Shown: positions 36,744 to 47,040, counted from the stretch's first letter. The stretch is 64,000 nucleotides of DNA from an uncultured Cyclobacteriaceae bacterium (GCA_905479015.1 CAJQKV010000007.1:1-64000); one strand, 5' to 3'. Program-made: numbers and translations. The notes: a model not told the origin generated them from the letters alone.

Positions 36744-36780
36744 TTTAAAAAGAAAGAGGCCACTTATAAAATGGCCTCTT
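36744..36780 (-). terminator. Terminator after the CotH-type gene
   Basis: On the minus strand a 9-base stem (AAGAGGCCA, 36780-36772; TGGCCTCTT, 36762-36754) with a 9-base loop is followed by a T run that ends at the murI ATG. It lies about 100 bases past the CotH-gene stop. Such closeness to murI may also allow readthrough control of murI. Confidence 0.75.
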
Positions 36781-36880
36781 CTGCAAGCAAAGAGTTAGAA
36801 ATTTATTTGTATCAAATGTAAACATGATTCCCATTAGATACAAGTTTAATTGATAAATGAGAAGGTAAAAAAACTATGGA

Positions 36881-39800
36881 TTAACGATGAATGATCCGGC
36901 GGTATTCATTACCTATTTGAAATATTAAGAGTCCTTTTGGATATCCGGTTAACGGAATGCGTACCTCACCCTTATCAGCTTTCTGAGTGAATTTGATATC
37001 TACTATGGCACCATCTAATGAATAAATGACGATTTCAACGGGTTCAGATGATGTCAAAAGGATGTCGACCCAATCTCTGGCAGGGTTTGGATAGATATTA
37101 GAAACACCGATTGTAGAAACTCCAGCTATGACCTCCGCTTTATTTTCTATATAGTACCAATGCGACCCAATATGATTGTCCATTGATACCTCTTTGAGAG
37201 ATAGTATTCCTTCATTTTCATAGACAGGCCATCCATTATTAGACCTTAAATCTACATGGTCTATCACGATACCATAGCTATTTTCTAAAGTAATTTTTTC
37301 CCCATCATCTGCCAGCTTACCTGACGACCAAGCTTGGACATTGGTTGTACTCGGCCAGTATAACCCTGATTCAAGTGCGGAAATCCACATAGTATCCTGA
37401 GGTTCAAGCAAGGGAGCTCCCTCGATAATATGTGTTATACCATCTGTAAATTGATAGCCATTCAAGTCAACCGGCTCCAAGTTTGGATTAAACAAAGCAA
37501 TAAATTCTGGTATACCTATTCCTGTAGTATCGTTATAGATTTGTACCATTAGAATATTCTTCAGCGCATCAACCACATAATCCGGTGCCCCAATTCGATC
37601 ATTTGTTGGGTTATATAGTAGCGCAGGAGAGCTCGGCATCAAACTAAAATCATGATCTCCAGGAGCTTTAAATTGGGGATTGGTTAGGCTGTTATCAGTG
37701 CCCGGCATTACATCGGTATCTGAAATACTATTATTAATGCCTAAAGTAGAAAATACATCTACCAAAAAAGGCGTATTTGCCGCATTAGAAATAATGCTCT
37801 GATTGACTACCATATTTCCCCCGCCCATACCTGGGTTTTTCTCATAACTCGCCACACCCTGACGATTATTGTAAAAAGTGCTATTTTTAATCCTGGCCCA
37901 GCTCGAATCCTTAACCGCGACTCCTATTCCTGTATTAAAGATTAAAGCATGATTTATGGAAACGCTAGACTTTTGACCTACCGAAATACCTTTATCAGTA
38001 ATATTATAAATGATCACGCTGTCAATTTTAATGTTTTTACAGCCTTCTCCAATATCAATACCGTCACTATTGAATCCCATAAAATCATAAAACTCACAAT
38101 TCTTAATCTCTCCATCATAAATTTCATCGTAGTCAATACCATCCGTATCAGGTTGTAGATTACCTACAAAGGTCGTGTTTTGAATAAAAGCATTACCGTA
38201 CTTAACATTAATTAAATCACCTGTGATTTTGGATTGTAAAATACTATTGTCCATTGAGACCCATGAATATTGCGCAAAAATAGGATTGTTATGAACCTCG
38301 GTAATGTTCAAGTGATTCAGCTTAACATTGGCTTTAAATAAAGACAAGGCTCCCTTGTCTCGGGTAGGAATCGATCCTACAGAAGCATCTTTAATCGTCA
38401 CGAAATTAAAAATAGAAGTATCCGTAGTATTAAGTAAAGTAATAGCCCCCCAGGCCTCTTGATCTGCCAAGCCCTTAAAGACAATCCCATCCTCCAAATT
38501 TCCCTCGGCAATGATGGCTCCATTAACGATGAAATTAGTACCCTCTGCAATGCGTATCTCCACGCCCGGCTCAATCATCAAAACAGCCGCTTCTTTTATC
38601 CATACGTCCGTATTCATGTAGTATGGACTACATTCTTTATTGAGCACTGTGGTGCCGTCTATTAATGAAGGTATCAAGCAAACTTCATTAGCCTCAAATA
38701 CGGCATAATAATTGACGTTTTCGGTAGCAATCGCCTCAATATTAGTTTTAGCATCGATAATGGCTCCCCCCGGAGTATGCGACCATCCCACAAATTCAAA
38801 ACCCAATTGGGGAGTGGCTTCTAAATTAAAAGCTACATTTTCGAGATATTTAGAAAGAGCTTCGTTAGTTTCTACAGGCATACCGTTTAGTGTGACCGTA
38901 CCTGCGTCCTCTGGATATACGCCTATTCCTAATTCAATACGAGCATTAAATCCAAATCTTTCGAAAAAATTCCAAAGAACAGTCCTCCTATTAACCACAA
39001 ATTCATTGATAATATCGAGCTCATCGAGCCACTGTTGATAAGAGGGTAAAGCATTACCATAATTAGAAGTGGTTCCTTGCCATCTGGCAATATGTCTAGG
39101 CATTTCTTTATCGATGACCTCTTTATAATCAGCAATCATTTCACTTACCCTATTCACACTGAATGTAGTGTATAAATGATCTGAAAACCTTTTTATGAAG
39201 TAATTTTTAAAACCCTCATTAGTAACCATACGGTCTAATAATAAATTTTCTTTTTCATAAAACCATTCAATATAAAACCCTTCATTATAAAATCCTCTGT
39301 CTAAGTCAACTAATATCCACTCCCATTTACCATTCTCCTTAGGCTTCCAAGCCATGGTATTATGATTTATAGACCCGTTTACCAAAAAAATCTGCATGAT
39401 GACAAAATCCGTGTAGTTCTCAATATTTATAAGCTCTCTGACTTGATCAAAATTGGATTCATCAGAAAGATCTTGACTCAAAACTTCTAATAAGTGGTTA
39501 TAAGCGATTAAATCCCCCACTTCGGCATGATCTCCATGCTCAATCATATCAAATGCACCTTCGGGAACATCAAAGTTCTCTGATATGTAAGCCCCATTGA
39601 CTTTAGATCTTATATTATGAATCCCCACATATTCACCATTGATGGTGACCATCGCAGGACGATAACCAACAGTAGATAAGTTCATATTACCCTGAGTTAA
39701 ACCCATAGCTAAAGCATCCCGCATAAATGCATGACCCCAGTCACTCCCCCCAGCTCTTAAAGCAAAATTTTCGAACTCATTACGTGATCGATCTGCAAAA

Positions 39801-40807
39801 AGCTGATAATTTAAGCTTTTAGAAGCATAATTATTTCTAAAATAGATACCCAGCATTTTTTGAGGCAACTCCCATGAGTTTAACCCATTAATTTTAGTCC
39901 CCGCCAATTCATTAAAAGAAGCCCGATCTTCTCCAAGATTCTCAAAGAACTCAATATTGATGGGGATTTCCCAGTCAGGCTTAAAATCTTGTACATAAAT
40001 CCCCTTGTATTCATCCCAAAAATCATCTGGATCTCCTGCTATTGAGATGACAGGTAACTCATTTTCATAGAATTCTGGATCTACAAAATAAGAATGTGTT
40101 TTCACGGGTCCAGGAAGCTGATTAGACTTAAAAATGGCTGCTCTGATGATCGTGTTCCCTTCAAAAATGATCGGCGCTTCATAAAGAAATGAACGCTCAT
40201 TAGGCCATGATCCATCAAGGGTATATCTAATCTCTCCTCCAAAATCTGTGCCTAATTTGATCGATTGGGCACCCACCATGAGACCTCCTGGTTTTGAAAA
40301 AGAAGGTACGCTCATTACATAATCCGAATAAAAGATCGCTTCATTTTGGGCGCCTGGGGTTGGGGTTTCAAAGAACACCCACTCGTCATCATTCCTGCCA
40401 TAAGAAATGTCTGATCGCTGCTCCGGGTAAGTAACAGAATCAACAACATCAAATTCCGCGTTGAAAACTCCTATGGATTCTCCACTGGCAGAAAGTTTAA
40501 AATTGGTATGATCAGCAACGGCTTCTCCATCTGCCCAAAACAAAAAATAGCTCCCTGCTTCAATCACCGTACCTACTGGTATGGGCCACTTATCCGGTTT
40601 ATTCAAATTATCTGTGAGGTAATAACCAGATAAATCAAGAGTGGTTGTTCCCGTATTGTAAAGCTCAATCCAATCACTGGTTTGACCCAACATAGGATCT
40701 TCAATGCCACTCAGATTAGAGGCCATAAATTCATTTATTCTCAATTGTGCACCAGACAAAAAAGGTATAGATGCAAATAAGAAAATGAATAAAAAGTTTC
40801 TGAACAT
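36881..40807 (-). CDS. CotH-kinase/lamin-tail/beta-helix protein, T9SS exported
   Basis: I start at ATG 40807, preceded by an AAAGGA element (1308 residues). Signal peptide to about residue 20; lamin-tail domain about 22-150 (INEFMASN, DWIELYNTG); chitobiase-like domain about 180-240 (GGEIRYTLDGSWP); CotH kinase domain about 250-590 with GSINHNTMAWKP and ILVDLDRGF as likely catalytic and metal-binding parts; a bacterial repeat about 620-690; a right-handed beta-helix about 720-1050; a second lamin-tail domain about 1085-1190; and a type IX sorting domain at the end (SNIYPNPARDWVDI ... RRIIHR). CotH kinases phosphorylate proteins on spore coats and have many secreted relatives. Here it is probably surface-bound or secreted; its target is unknown. 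Lies 29 bases after the CBS gene. Confidence 0.9.
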   Translation of the reverse strand: MFRNFLFIFLFASIPFLSGAQLRINEFMASNLSGIEDPMLGQTSDWIELYNTGTTTLDLSGYYLTDNLNKPDKWPIPVGTVIEAGSYFLFWADGEAVADHTNFKLSASGESIGVFNAEFDVVDSVTYPEQRSDISYGRNDDEWVFFETPTPGAQNEAIFYSDYVMSVPSFSKPGGLMVGAQSIKLGTDFGGEIRYTLDGSWPNERSFLYEAPIIFEGNTIIRAAIFKSNQLPGPVKTHSYFVDPEFYENELPVISIAGDPDDFWDEYKGIYVQDFKPDWEIPINIEFFENLGEDRASFNELAGTKINGLNSWELPQKMLGIYFRNNYASKSLNYQLFADRSRNEFENFALRAGGSDWGHAFMRDALAMGLTQGNMNLSTVGYRPAMVTINGEYVGIHNIRSKVNGAYISENFDVPEGAFDMIEHGDHAEVGDLIAYNHLLEVLSQDLSDESNFDQVRELINIENYTDFVIMQIFLVNGSINHNTMAWKPKENGKWEWILVDLDRGFYNEGFYIEWFYEKENLLLDRMVTNEGFKNYFIKRFSDHLYTTFSVNRVSEMIADYKEVIDKEMPRHIARWQGTTSNYGNALPSYQQWLDELDIINEFVVNRRTVLWNFFERFGFNARIELGIGVYPEDAGTVTLNGMPVETNEALSKYLENVAFNLEATPQLGFEFVGWSHTPGGAIIDAKTNIEAIATENVNYYAVFEANEVCLIPSLIDGTTVLNKECSPYYMNTDVWIKEAAVLMIEPGVEIRIAEGTNFIVNGAIIAEGNLEDGIVFKGLADQEAWGAITLLNTTDTSIFNFVTIKDASVGSIPTRDKGALSLFKANVKLNHLNITEVHNNPIFAQYSWVSMDNSILQSKITGDLINVKYGNAFIQNTTFVGNLQPDTDGIDYDEIYDGEIKNCEFYDFMGFNSDGIDIGEGCKNIKIDSVIIYNITDKGISVGQKSSVSINHALIFNTGIGVAVKDSSWARIKNSTFYNNRQGVASYEKNPGMGGGNMVVNQSIISNAANTPFLVDVFSTLGINNSISDTDVMPGTDNSLTNPQFKAPGDHDFSLMPSSPALLYNPTNDRIGAPDYVVDALKNILMVQIYNDTTGIGIPEFIALFNPNLEPVDLNGYQFTDGITHIIEGAPLLEPQDTMWISALESGLYWPSTTNVQAWSSGKLADDGEKITLENSYGIVIDHVDLRSNNGWPVYENEGILSLKEVSMDNHIGSHWYYIENKAEVIAGVSTIGVSNIYPNPARDWVDILLTSSEPVEIVIYSLDGAIVDIKFTQKADKGEVRIPLTGYPKGLLIFQIGNEYRRIIHR

Positions 40808-40836
40808 GATCGTTCCTTTTAGCACTTCCAATCAAC

Positions 40837-42210
40837 TTAATGGCTCATGGCCATTAATAAATCACTTTGTGTAATGATATGAACTTTTTGCAATTCATCT
40901 CTGATGAGTAATGCTTTATTATCTTTTGAGATTAACGATGACAAAACATCCAAGGTATTATTCATTGATACAAACTGAAAAGAGGCGTCCATCACCTCCG
41001 CTACTGGTTGGCTCTTTATCTCTGGATTTTCAATTAATTGTTTCAGGACTTTTGAGTCAATCAGGCTACCTACAAAGGTGCCATTTTCAGTCACCGGTAT
41101 TTGATCTATTCCTTTCTCATTCATCAGTACAATGGCCTCCCCCACGGTGATGTTTTTATCAATCGTCGAGAGCTCCACTGGATATTCCCTATTCCTAATA
41201 ATATCCTTGGCAGAGGCAAATTTTCTCGACTCAATAAATCCATGATCTTTCATCCAATTGTCATTGTATATTTTACCTAAATACCGGGTACCGTGATCAG
41301 GTAAAATAATCACCATAACATCATTTTCTTTAAGATTACTTTTTGCCCATTCTATGGCTCCAAAAGCAGCAGAACCACACGACCATCCTACAAACAATCC
41401 TTCTTCTCTAGCCAATCTCCTGGTCATGATCGCTGCATCTTTATCAGTCACTTTAACGATTTGATCCACCATACTAAAATCAACATTCTCGGGTAAGATG
41501 TCTTCCCCAATACCTTCAGTTAAATAGGGATAAATCTCACTTTCGTCAAAGGTGCCTGTTTCCTTAAATTTTTTGAATACAGATCCATATGAATCGATAC
41601 CTAAGGTAGTTATGGATGGGTTTTGTTCTTTCAAATATTTTGAGGTCCCACTGATGGTTCCTCCAGTACCCATACCCGCAGCATAGACGGTAACCTTACC
41701 CTCGGTATCCAACCATATTTCTGGACCCGTCGTTTCGTAATGGGCCGTCCAGTTCCCAGGGTTATCATATTGATTGGGATAGAAAGAATTGGGAATTTCT
41801 TCATTTAACTTTTTAGCAACCGAATAGTAAGAGCGGGGATCTGAAGGCTCAACATTGGTGGGGCAAACAATCACCTCTGCACCCACGGCTCTCAAAATAT
41901 CAATTTTTTCTTGTGATTGCTTATCCGCTAAAGTAAAAATACACTTATACCCTTTTGATTGTGCCACAAGTGCCAAGCCCATACCTGTATTGCCCGAAGT
42001 TCCTTCAATAATGGTGCCTCCAGGTTTTAATAACCCCTCTTGTTCAGCATTATCAATCATTTTAACAGCAATCCGATCCTTTATTGAATTGCCCGGATTA
42101 AAATATTCAACTTTCACAAGGATCGTACCTTGGACACCCTTGGATACGTGATTCAACTTTACCAGTGGCGTGTTGCCAATAGTGTCCACAATACTGTTAT
42201 AATATTTCAT
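40837..42210 (-). CDS. Cystathionine beta-synthase
   Basis: A 457-residue PLP enzyme: PLP-binding Lys in GNSIKDR (about residue 43), phosphate-binding GTSGNTGMG (about 70-78) and GTGGTISG. Two CBS domains follow at about 345-457. It joins homocysteine and serine into cystathionine, though cysteine synthase-like use is also possible. The two CBS domains may sense adenosyl ligands. Cystathionine gamma-synthase, the partner direction in transsulfuration, lies 3.7 kb away on the other strand. Confidence 0.9.
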   Translation of the reverse strand: MKYYNSIVDTIGNTPLVKLNHVSKGVQGTILVKVEYFNPGNSIKDRIAVKMIDNAEQEGLLKPGGTIIEGTSGNTGMGLALVAQSKGYKCIFTLADKQSQEKIDILRAVGAEVIVCPTNVEPSDPRSYYSVAKKLNEEIPNSFYPNQYDNPGNWTAHYETTGPEIWLDTEGKVTVYAAGMGTGGTISGTSKYLKEQNPSITTLGIDSYGSVFKKFKETGTFDESEIYPYLTEGIGEDILPENVDFSMVDQIVKVTDKDAAIMTRRLAREEGLFVGWSCGSAAFGAIEWAKSNLKENDVMVIILPDHGTRYLGKIYNDNWMKDHGFIESRKFASAKDIIRNREYPVELSTIDKNITVGEAIVLMNEKGIDQIPVTENGTFVGSLIDSKVLKQLIENPEIKSQPVAEVMDASFQFVSMNNTLDVLSSLISKDNKALLIRDELQKVHIITQSDLLMAMSH

Positions 42211-42231
42211 ATTTATACAATCAAGAAATTA

Positions 42232-42239
42232 CAAAAATA
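42232..42239 (-). promoter_or_regulatory. -7 box of the cystathionine beta-synthase gene
   Basis: On the minus strand TATTTTTG matches TAnnTTTG and predicts a leader of about 17 bases before the ATG at 42210. Confidence 0.45.
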
Positions 42240-42631
42240 GCCAAAAAATCTATCTAAAAAGAATCCTTGAATCTCCTTCTTTAAATAAAAAAATTATACT
42301 TCTTTTTGGGGTTTGGGAAAATCTTCGAGAATCCTACTTAGACAAAATTTCTGGTGTTCATGAAATGGATCATGCCGAAGAATAGTGATGAATTTAGTCC
42401 GCTTTTTTTGAAGAGGGCTGCACTATCTTCATCTCTAAAACTAAATCCAAAAAAAATAAAGGCTATTTCACGCTCAGCGGTTAAGTTCTTAGGTCTATGA
42501 ATGGATCTCTCAAAAATCAAGAAAATCATTTTCCTAACTTATCTTACCTTAAATTTCATTTTGATGTTATTTATTTTTTCAATTGAAATTAATAATGCAA
42601 TTTTAACCACATCTTAAACTTGTCTACAGAT
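42240..42631. other. Divergent intergenic region, no gene
   Basis: Between cystathionine beta-synthase and the M24 peptidase gene. A 63-codon minus-strand frame (42338-42529) exists but has no protein-like features; I do not call it. A one-mismatch -7 box (TAAACTTG) lies just before the peptidase start. Confidence 0.4.
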
Positions 42632-43984
42632 ATGAGAGTATTAATTTTTAGCCTGATTCTAACCCTTTTTTTTACATCATACGCCCAAAACAGTTATATG
42701 CCCAAAACATTGGATATGAAAGAGCGGGCAGTGATTGTCGATCGTTGGCTTCAAGACCGCATGGCCACAGTACTCCCAGATTTGATGAAAAGAACGGGCA
42801 TCGATATGTGGTTAATCATCGCACGTGAATACAATGAAGACCCCATTTTAAGAACCATGCTCCCCTCCACATGGCAATCGGCCAGACGTACAACGATTTT
42901 AGTCATTTATGATCCCGGCGATCAAAAACCTTTGGAAACCATGGCTATGGCAAGGTATGCTGTTGGAGACCTCTTTCGCAAAGTCTGGGATAAGGAAACT
43001 CAGCCTGACCAGTGGAAAGCATTGGCTGCTTTGATCAAAGAAAAAGATCCCAAAAAAATCGGGATCAATAAATCGGTCACTTTTGGTCATGCAGATGGCT
43101 TAAGTGCGACCCACTATGATATGCTGACCTCTAACTTAGAAGATAAGTACGTAAAAAGATTGACCAGTGCTGAGTCGTTAGGCATTGGATGGCTTGAAAC
43201 AAGAACGGAAAGCGAAATGATCGTATATCCCAATATCATAAGGATGGCTCATCAAATCATTGCGGAAGGTTTTTCAGAAAAAGTGATACAACCAGGCGTC
43301 ACCACCACGGATGATGTAGTCTGGTGGTACCGAGACAAAATAAGATCTGCGGGTTATACCACTTGGTTTCATCCCTCGGTCTCTATTCAAAGAAAAGATG
43401 AGGCCTCTTTTGAGCACCTGAGATCTTTTTCTGATCGACCTGAAGATGAAATTATTTTGCCAGGTGATCTGCTTCATGTTGATTTTGGAATCACTTATTT
43501 GAGACTTAATACAGATACCCAGCAACATGCATACGTTCTTAAATCAGGAGAAACAAACCCTCCTGATTTTTTGGTGAAAGCATTTGCACAAGGGAATCAA
43601 GTCCAAGATATTTTTTTAAATAACTTTAAAACTGGAAAAACTGGAAATGAGATTTTACAACAATCTCTCACTGAAGCTCGAGATATGGGATTAAAACCTA
43701 CCATCTACACCCATCCCATTGGCTACCACGGTCATGCCGCCGGACCGACAATAGGTATGTGGGATCAACAAGAGGGGGTGCCTATTGCAGGTGATTATCC
43801 ACTATACCCAAACACAGCTTACTCCATAGAACTTAACAATGCAACTTTCATTAAAGAATGGAATAAAGAGATCAGAATTATGTTGGAGGAAGATGCCTAT
43901 TTTGATGGTGATGTTGTACGTTATATTGACGGCAGACAAACAGAACTAATGACCATCCCTAGAACACTCGACCCCAACCACTGA
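42632..43984 (+). CDS. Exported M24 family metallopeptidase
   Basis: The ATG at 42632 (450 residues) gives a signal peptide ending near SYAQ; an in-frame TTG four codons earlier is less likely. An N-terminal creatinase-like domain (about 25-180) is followed by the pita-bread catalytic domain with metal ligands in LLHVDFGITYL, the second Asp in NTDTQQ, His in HPIGYHGHAAGP and Glu in the YSIELNN and EEDAYF stretches. It is an Xaa-Pro-type aminopeptidase acting outside the cytoplasm. It lies 24 bases before an exported M20 peptidase gene, so the two may digest peptides together. Confidence 0.9.
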   Translation: MRVLIFSLILTLFFTSYAQNSYMPKTLDMKERAVIVDRWLQDRMATVLPDLMKRTGIDMWLIIAREYNEDPILRTMLPSTWQSARRTTILVIYDPGDQKPLETMAMARYAVGDLFRKVWDKETQPDQWKALAALIKEKDPKKIGINKSVTFGHADGLSATHYDMLTSNLEDKYVKRLTSAESLGIGWLETRTESEMIVYPNIIRMAHQIIAEGFSEKVIQPGVTTTDDVVWWYRDKIRSAGYTTWFHPSVSIQRKDEASFEHLRSFSDRPEDEIILPGDLLHVDFGITYLRLNTDTQQHAYVLKSGETNPPDFLVKAFAQGNQVQDIFLNNFKTGKTGNEILQQSLTEARDMGLKPTIYTHPIGYHGHAAGPTIGMWDQQEGVPIAGDYPLYPNTAYSIELNNATFIKEWNKEIRIMLEEDAYFDGDVVRYIDGRQTELMTIPRTLDPNH

Positions 43985-44008
43985 TCACTCATTTAAATTT
44001 AAATACTC

Positions 44009-45298
44009 ATGCTTAGAATAATCATTATTTGCTTTCTACTGGTCCAGTTTTTAGAAAACCCAGCACAAAAGCTGTCAAGAAAAGAAAAAAAAATAATTTC
44101 AATTGTTCAAAAAAATAATGACGCAGCCATCCAGTTGCTAGAGCAAGCCGTGAACCTTAACAGCGGCACCATGAATCTTGAGGGCGTCAAAGAAGTTGGC
44201 ATGCTTTTTAAGGGTCAATTTGATCAAATAGGAATGGATACCAAGTGGATTGATTTGTCCAACCTGAATAGAGCAGGCCATTTATTTGCTGAAACCAAAG
44301 GAAATAAAGGGAAAAGAGTTTTGTTGATCGGTCATTTGGATACCGTATTTCCTGAAAATAGCCCTTTTCAAAAAATGGAACGACTCCCGGATGGTACCGT
44401 AAAAGGTCCTGGAACTAACGACATGAAAGGGGGCGATGTCATTCTGCTTTTTGCCTTGAGGGCCCTCCATGAAGCGGGGCACTTGGCAGATGCTCAAATT
44501 ATTGTGGCCCTCACCGGGGATGAGGAACTGACAGGAAAGCCCATTTCTTTGAGTCGTAAAGACCTTATCGATGCAGGCAAGCGCAGTGACATTGCCCTAG
44601 GATTTGAAAATTCAACGGGATTTAATAATGTCACCTTAGCGCGTAGAGGCTCCTCGGGTTGGAAGGTTGAAATTGAAGGGAAAAGAGCACATTCTAGCGG
44701 AATATTCATGCCGGGTGTCGGGGCAGGGGCTGTTTTTGAGGCCGGTAGAATATTAAATGATTTCTATGAAACCTTAAAAGGTGAGGCTTATCTAACTTTT
44801 AACCCTGGAATCATTATTGGAGGGACTGAAATGAGTTATGATGAACCTAGTAATACGGGGAATGCCTTTGGTAAGACCAATGTAGTCGCACAATCTGTGA
44901 TCATTGACGGCGATCTTAGATTCATTTCAGAAGAACAAAAAGAAATAACACGGGCAAAAATGCGAGCAATTGTCGCAAATAATCTACCTGAAACCTCGGC
45001 TAGAATAACGTTCTTCGATAGTTATCCTGCCATGCCCCCTACTCAAGAAAATGAAGATCTCTTAAAAACATTCAGTCAAGTCAGTACAGATATGGGACAT
45101 GGGCCAGTAGAAGCATGGGATCCTTCAAAGCGTGGCGCAGCAGACGTCTCTTTTGTTGCACAATATGTAGCTTGTATCGATGGATTGGGTGCTATGGGAG
45201 CTGGGGGGCACACACCTAATGAAACCATTGACTTAGCAACCTTTGAGGTGCTTACCCAGCGCGCAGCTGTGCTGATATACCGACTCATCAATGAATAA
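44009..45298 (+). CDS. Exported M20 family metallopeptidase
   Basis: A 429-residue protein of the M20 (glutamate carboxypeptidase-like) family with a signal peptide (first about 19 residues). Metal and catalytic residues are seen in LLIGHLDTVF (His and Asp), GTNDMKGGDVILL (bridging Asp) and LTGDEELTG (catalytic Glu pair); the dimerisation lid follows, and GAGGHTPNETIDL holds the last His. Probably cleaves C-terminal residues from peptides in the periplasm. It overlaps the LOG-family gene by 8 bases. Confidence 0.9.
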   Translation: MLRIIIICFLLVQFLENPAQKLSRKEKKIISIVQKNNDAAIQLLEQAVNLNSGTMNLEGVKEVGMLFKGQFDQIGMDTKWIDLSNLNRAGHLFAETKGNKGKRVLLIGHLDTVFPENSPFQKMERLPDGTVKGPGTNDMKGGDVILLFALRALHEAGHLADAQIIVALTGDEELTGKPISLSRKDLIDAGKRSDIALGFENSTGFNNVTLARRGSSGWKVEIEGKRAHSSGIFMPGVGAGAVFEAGRILNDFYETLKGEAYLTFNPGIIIGGTEMSYDEPSNTGNAFGKTNVVAQSVIIDGDLRFISEEQKEITRAKMRAIVANNLPETSARITFFDSYPAMPPTQENEDLLKTFSQVSTDMGHGPVEAWDPSKRGAADVSFVAQYVACIDGLGAMGAGGHTPNETIDLATFEVLTQRAAVLIYRLINE

Positions 45299-45836
45299 GC
45301 GCATCGCCATATTTTGTGGTTCATCCATGGGTGTTGATCCTATTTACAAAGCGTGTGCACAAGAAGTAGGACGTAAACTGGTCGCCCATAAATATGACCT
45401 CGTGTATGGAGGTGGATCCGTAGGCCTGATGGGCGTCGTTGCGGATGAAGTACTTTCATTGAAAGGTCAAGTGACAGGCGTCATAACAGAAAAACTACAC
45501 GCATGGGAAGTTGGGCACGCTGGCTTAACTCAACTACATATAGTAAATACCATGCATGAAAGAAAAGCCTTGATGGCTCAATTATCAGATGGTTTCATCG
45601 CCTTGCCCGGAGGTATCGGAACGCTAGAAGAAATAACAGAAGTATATACTTGGCTACAATTAGGCTATCATCACAAACCTTGTAGTTTTTTGAATGTAGC
45701 CGGTTATTATGATGCATTCATCGCCTTGTTAGACCAAATGGTTACCCAGGGATTTTTAGATGCCAAAAGTCGAAATTTGATTATTATTGAATCAAATATC
45801 GATGATTTATTGGCTAAAATGTCATTAAATAACTGA
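45291..45836 (+). CDS. LOG family phosphoribohydrolase-like protein
   Basis: A 181-residue Rossmann-fold protein with GGGSVGLMG (about residues 42-50), the conserved Arg in ERKALM, and the PGGIGTLEE motif (about 105-113) that marks the LONELY GUY family. Such enzymes cleave nucleoside 5'-monophosphates of the cytokinin type to free base, or act on ordinary nucleotides. In bacteria they are often annotated TIGR00730. The 8-base overlap with M20 suggests coupled translation, without a clear functional link. Confidence 0.9.
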   Translation: MNKRIAIFCGSSMGVDPIYKACAQEVGRKLVAHKYDLVYGGGSVGLMGVVADEVLSLKGQVTGVITEKLHAWEVGHAGLTQLHIVNTMHERKALMAQLSDGFIALPGGIGTLEEITEVYTWLQLGYHHKPCSFLNVAGYYDAFIALLDQMVTQGFLDAKSRNLIIIESNIDDLLAKMSLNN

Positions 45837-45889
45837 TTTATTAACCATTGTATTATCATTGCAAATGATATTAAAGAAAAACAAAAAAA

Positions 45890-47032
45890 ATGAAATTCGG
45901 AACTAAAGTCTTGCATGCAGGTATTGCCCCCGATCCTTCGACAGGTGCCATCATGACACCCATTTTCCAAACCTCTACCTACGTACAAGAGGCTCCTGGA
46001 AAACACAAAGGATTCGAATATGCACGCACACAAAATCCCACAAGAACGGTATTAGAAGAAAATCTAGCGGCCTTGGAAAACGCAAAATATGGGCGCTGTT
46101 TTTCATCAGGTATGGGTGCCACAGATGCCGTCATTAAATTATTAGCTCCTGGAGATGAAGTCATCTGTACGCATGACCTTTATGGGGGGACCTATCGACT
46201 TTTCACTACCATCTACCAAAGCTATGGTATCGTTTTTAAATTCGTTGACCTTCAAGACGTCGAAGCAGTAAAGAAAGCCTTTAATCCAAAGACCAAAATG
46301 ATTTGGATTGAGTCTCCAACAAATCCCATGATGCGCATTGTAGACATCAGCGCCATGGTAAACATCGCCAAAACCTATAATAGTTGGGTCTGTGTAGACA
46401 ATACTTTTGCCACACCTTATTTACAAAATCCGATTGACTTAGGTGCCGATATTGTTGTTCACTCTGTAACTAAGTATATCTCTGGCCATTCCGATGTGGT
46501 CATGGGTGCGGTCATCACCGATGATAAAGCCTTAGATGATAAAATTGGATATATTCAAAATTCCGCCGGTGCCATCCCGGGCCCAAATGATTGCTTCTTG
46601 GTCCTGAGAGGAATCAAAACTTTACACATAAGAATGGATAGACATTGTGAAAATGGACGCAAAATAGCCCATTTTCTTAAAGATCATCCTTCGGTCGACG
46701 AAGTCTTTTGGCCTGGATTCGAAGAACATCCCAATCATCAAGTTGCCAAGAAACAAATGCGTCAATTTGGAGGAATGATCTCATTTACCCTCAAAGAGGA
46801 CCACATTGATGTTGCTTTCAAGTTGATGGAAAAGCTCAAATTATTCAGCCTTGCGGAGTCCTTAGGTGGCGTAGAGTCTTTGATTGGACATCCTGCCAGT
46901 ATGACCCATGCCTCTATTCCAAAAGAAGAAAGGCTGAAATCTGGACTGACCGACTCACTCATCCGGTTGAGTGTGGGCATTGAAGACATAGGTGATTTAA
47001 CTGCTGATTTAGCCCAAGCTATCGAAGCCTAA
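45890..47032 (+). CDS. Cystathionine gamma-synthase-like PLP enzyme
   Basis: A 380-residue member of the Cys/Met metabolism family. TKVLHAGIAPDPSTGAIMTP starts it; the Tyr in YARTQNPTR, the SSGMGATDAV phosphate site and the PLP lysine in SVTKYISGHSD (about residue 198) are present. It makes cystathionine from an acylated homoserine and cysteine, or cleaves it (gamma-lyase); sequence alone cannot decide. With the cystathionine beta-synthase gene in this window the cell probably runs transsulfuration in at least one direction. Confidence 0.88.
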   Translation: MKFGTKVLHAGIAPDPSTGAIMTPIFQTSTYVQEAPGKHKGFEYARTQNPTRTVLEENLAALENAKYGRCFSSGMGATDAVIKLLAPGDEVICTHDLYGGTYRLFTTIYQSYGIVFKFVDLQDVEAVKKAFNPKTKMIWIESPTNPMMRIVDISAMVNIAKTYNSWVCVDNTFATPYLQNPIDLGADIVVHSVTKYISGHSDVVMGAVITDDKALDDKIGYIQNSAGAIPGPNDCFLVLRGIKTLHIRMDRHCENGRKIAHFLKDHPSVDEVFWPGFEEHPNHQVAKKQMRQFGGMISFTLKEDHIDVAFKLMEKLKLFSLAESLGGVESLIGHPASMTHASIPKEERLKSGLTDSLIRLSVGIEDIGDLTADLAQAIEA

Positions 47033-47040
47033 AAAAAGGT

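Noticed and set aside
42338-42529. 63-codon minus-strand frame in the intergenic region
   Set aside because: No protein-like pattern and no promoter or start context; probably chance.
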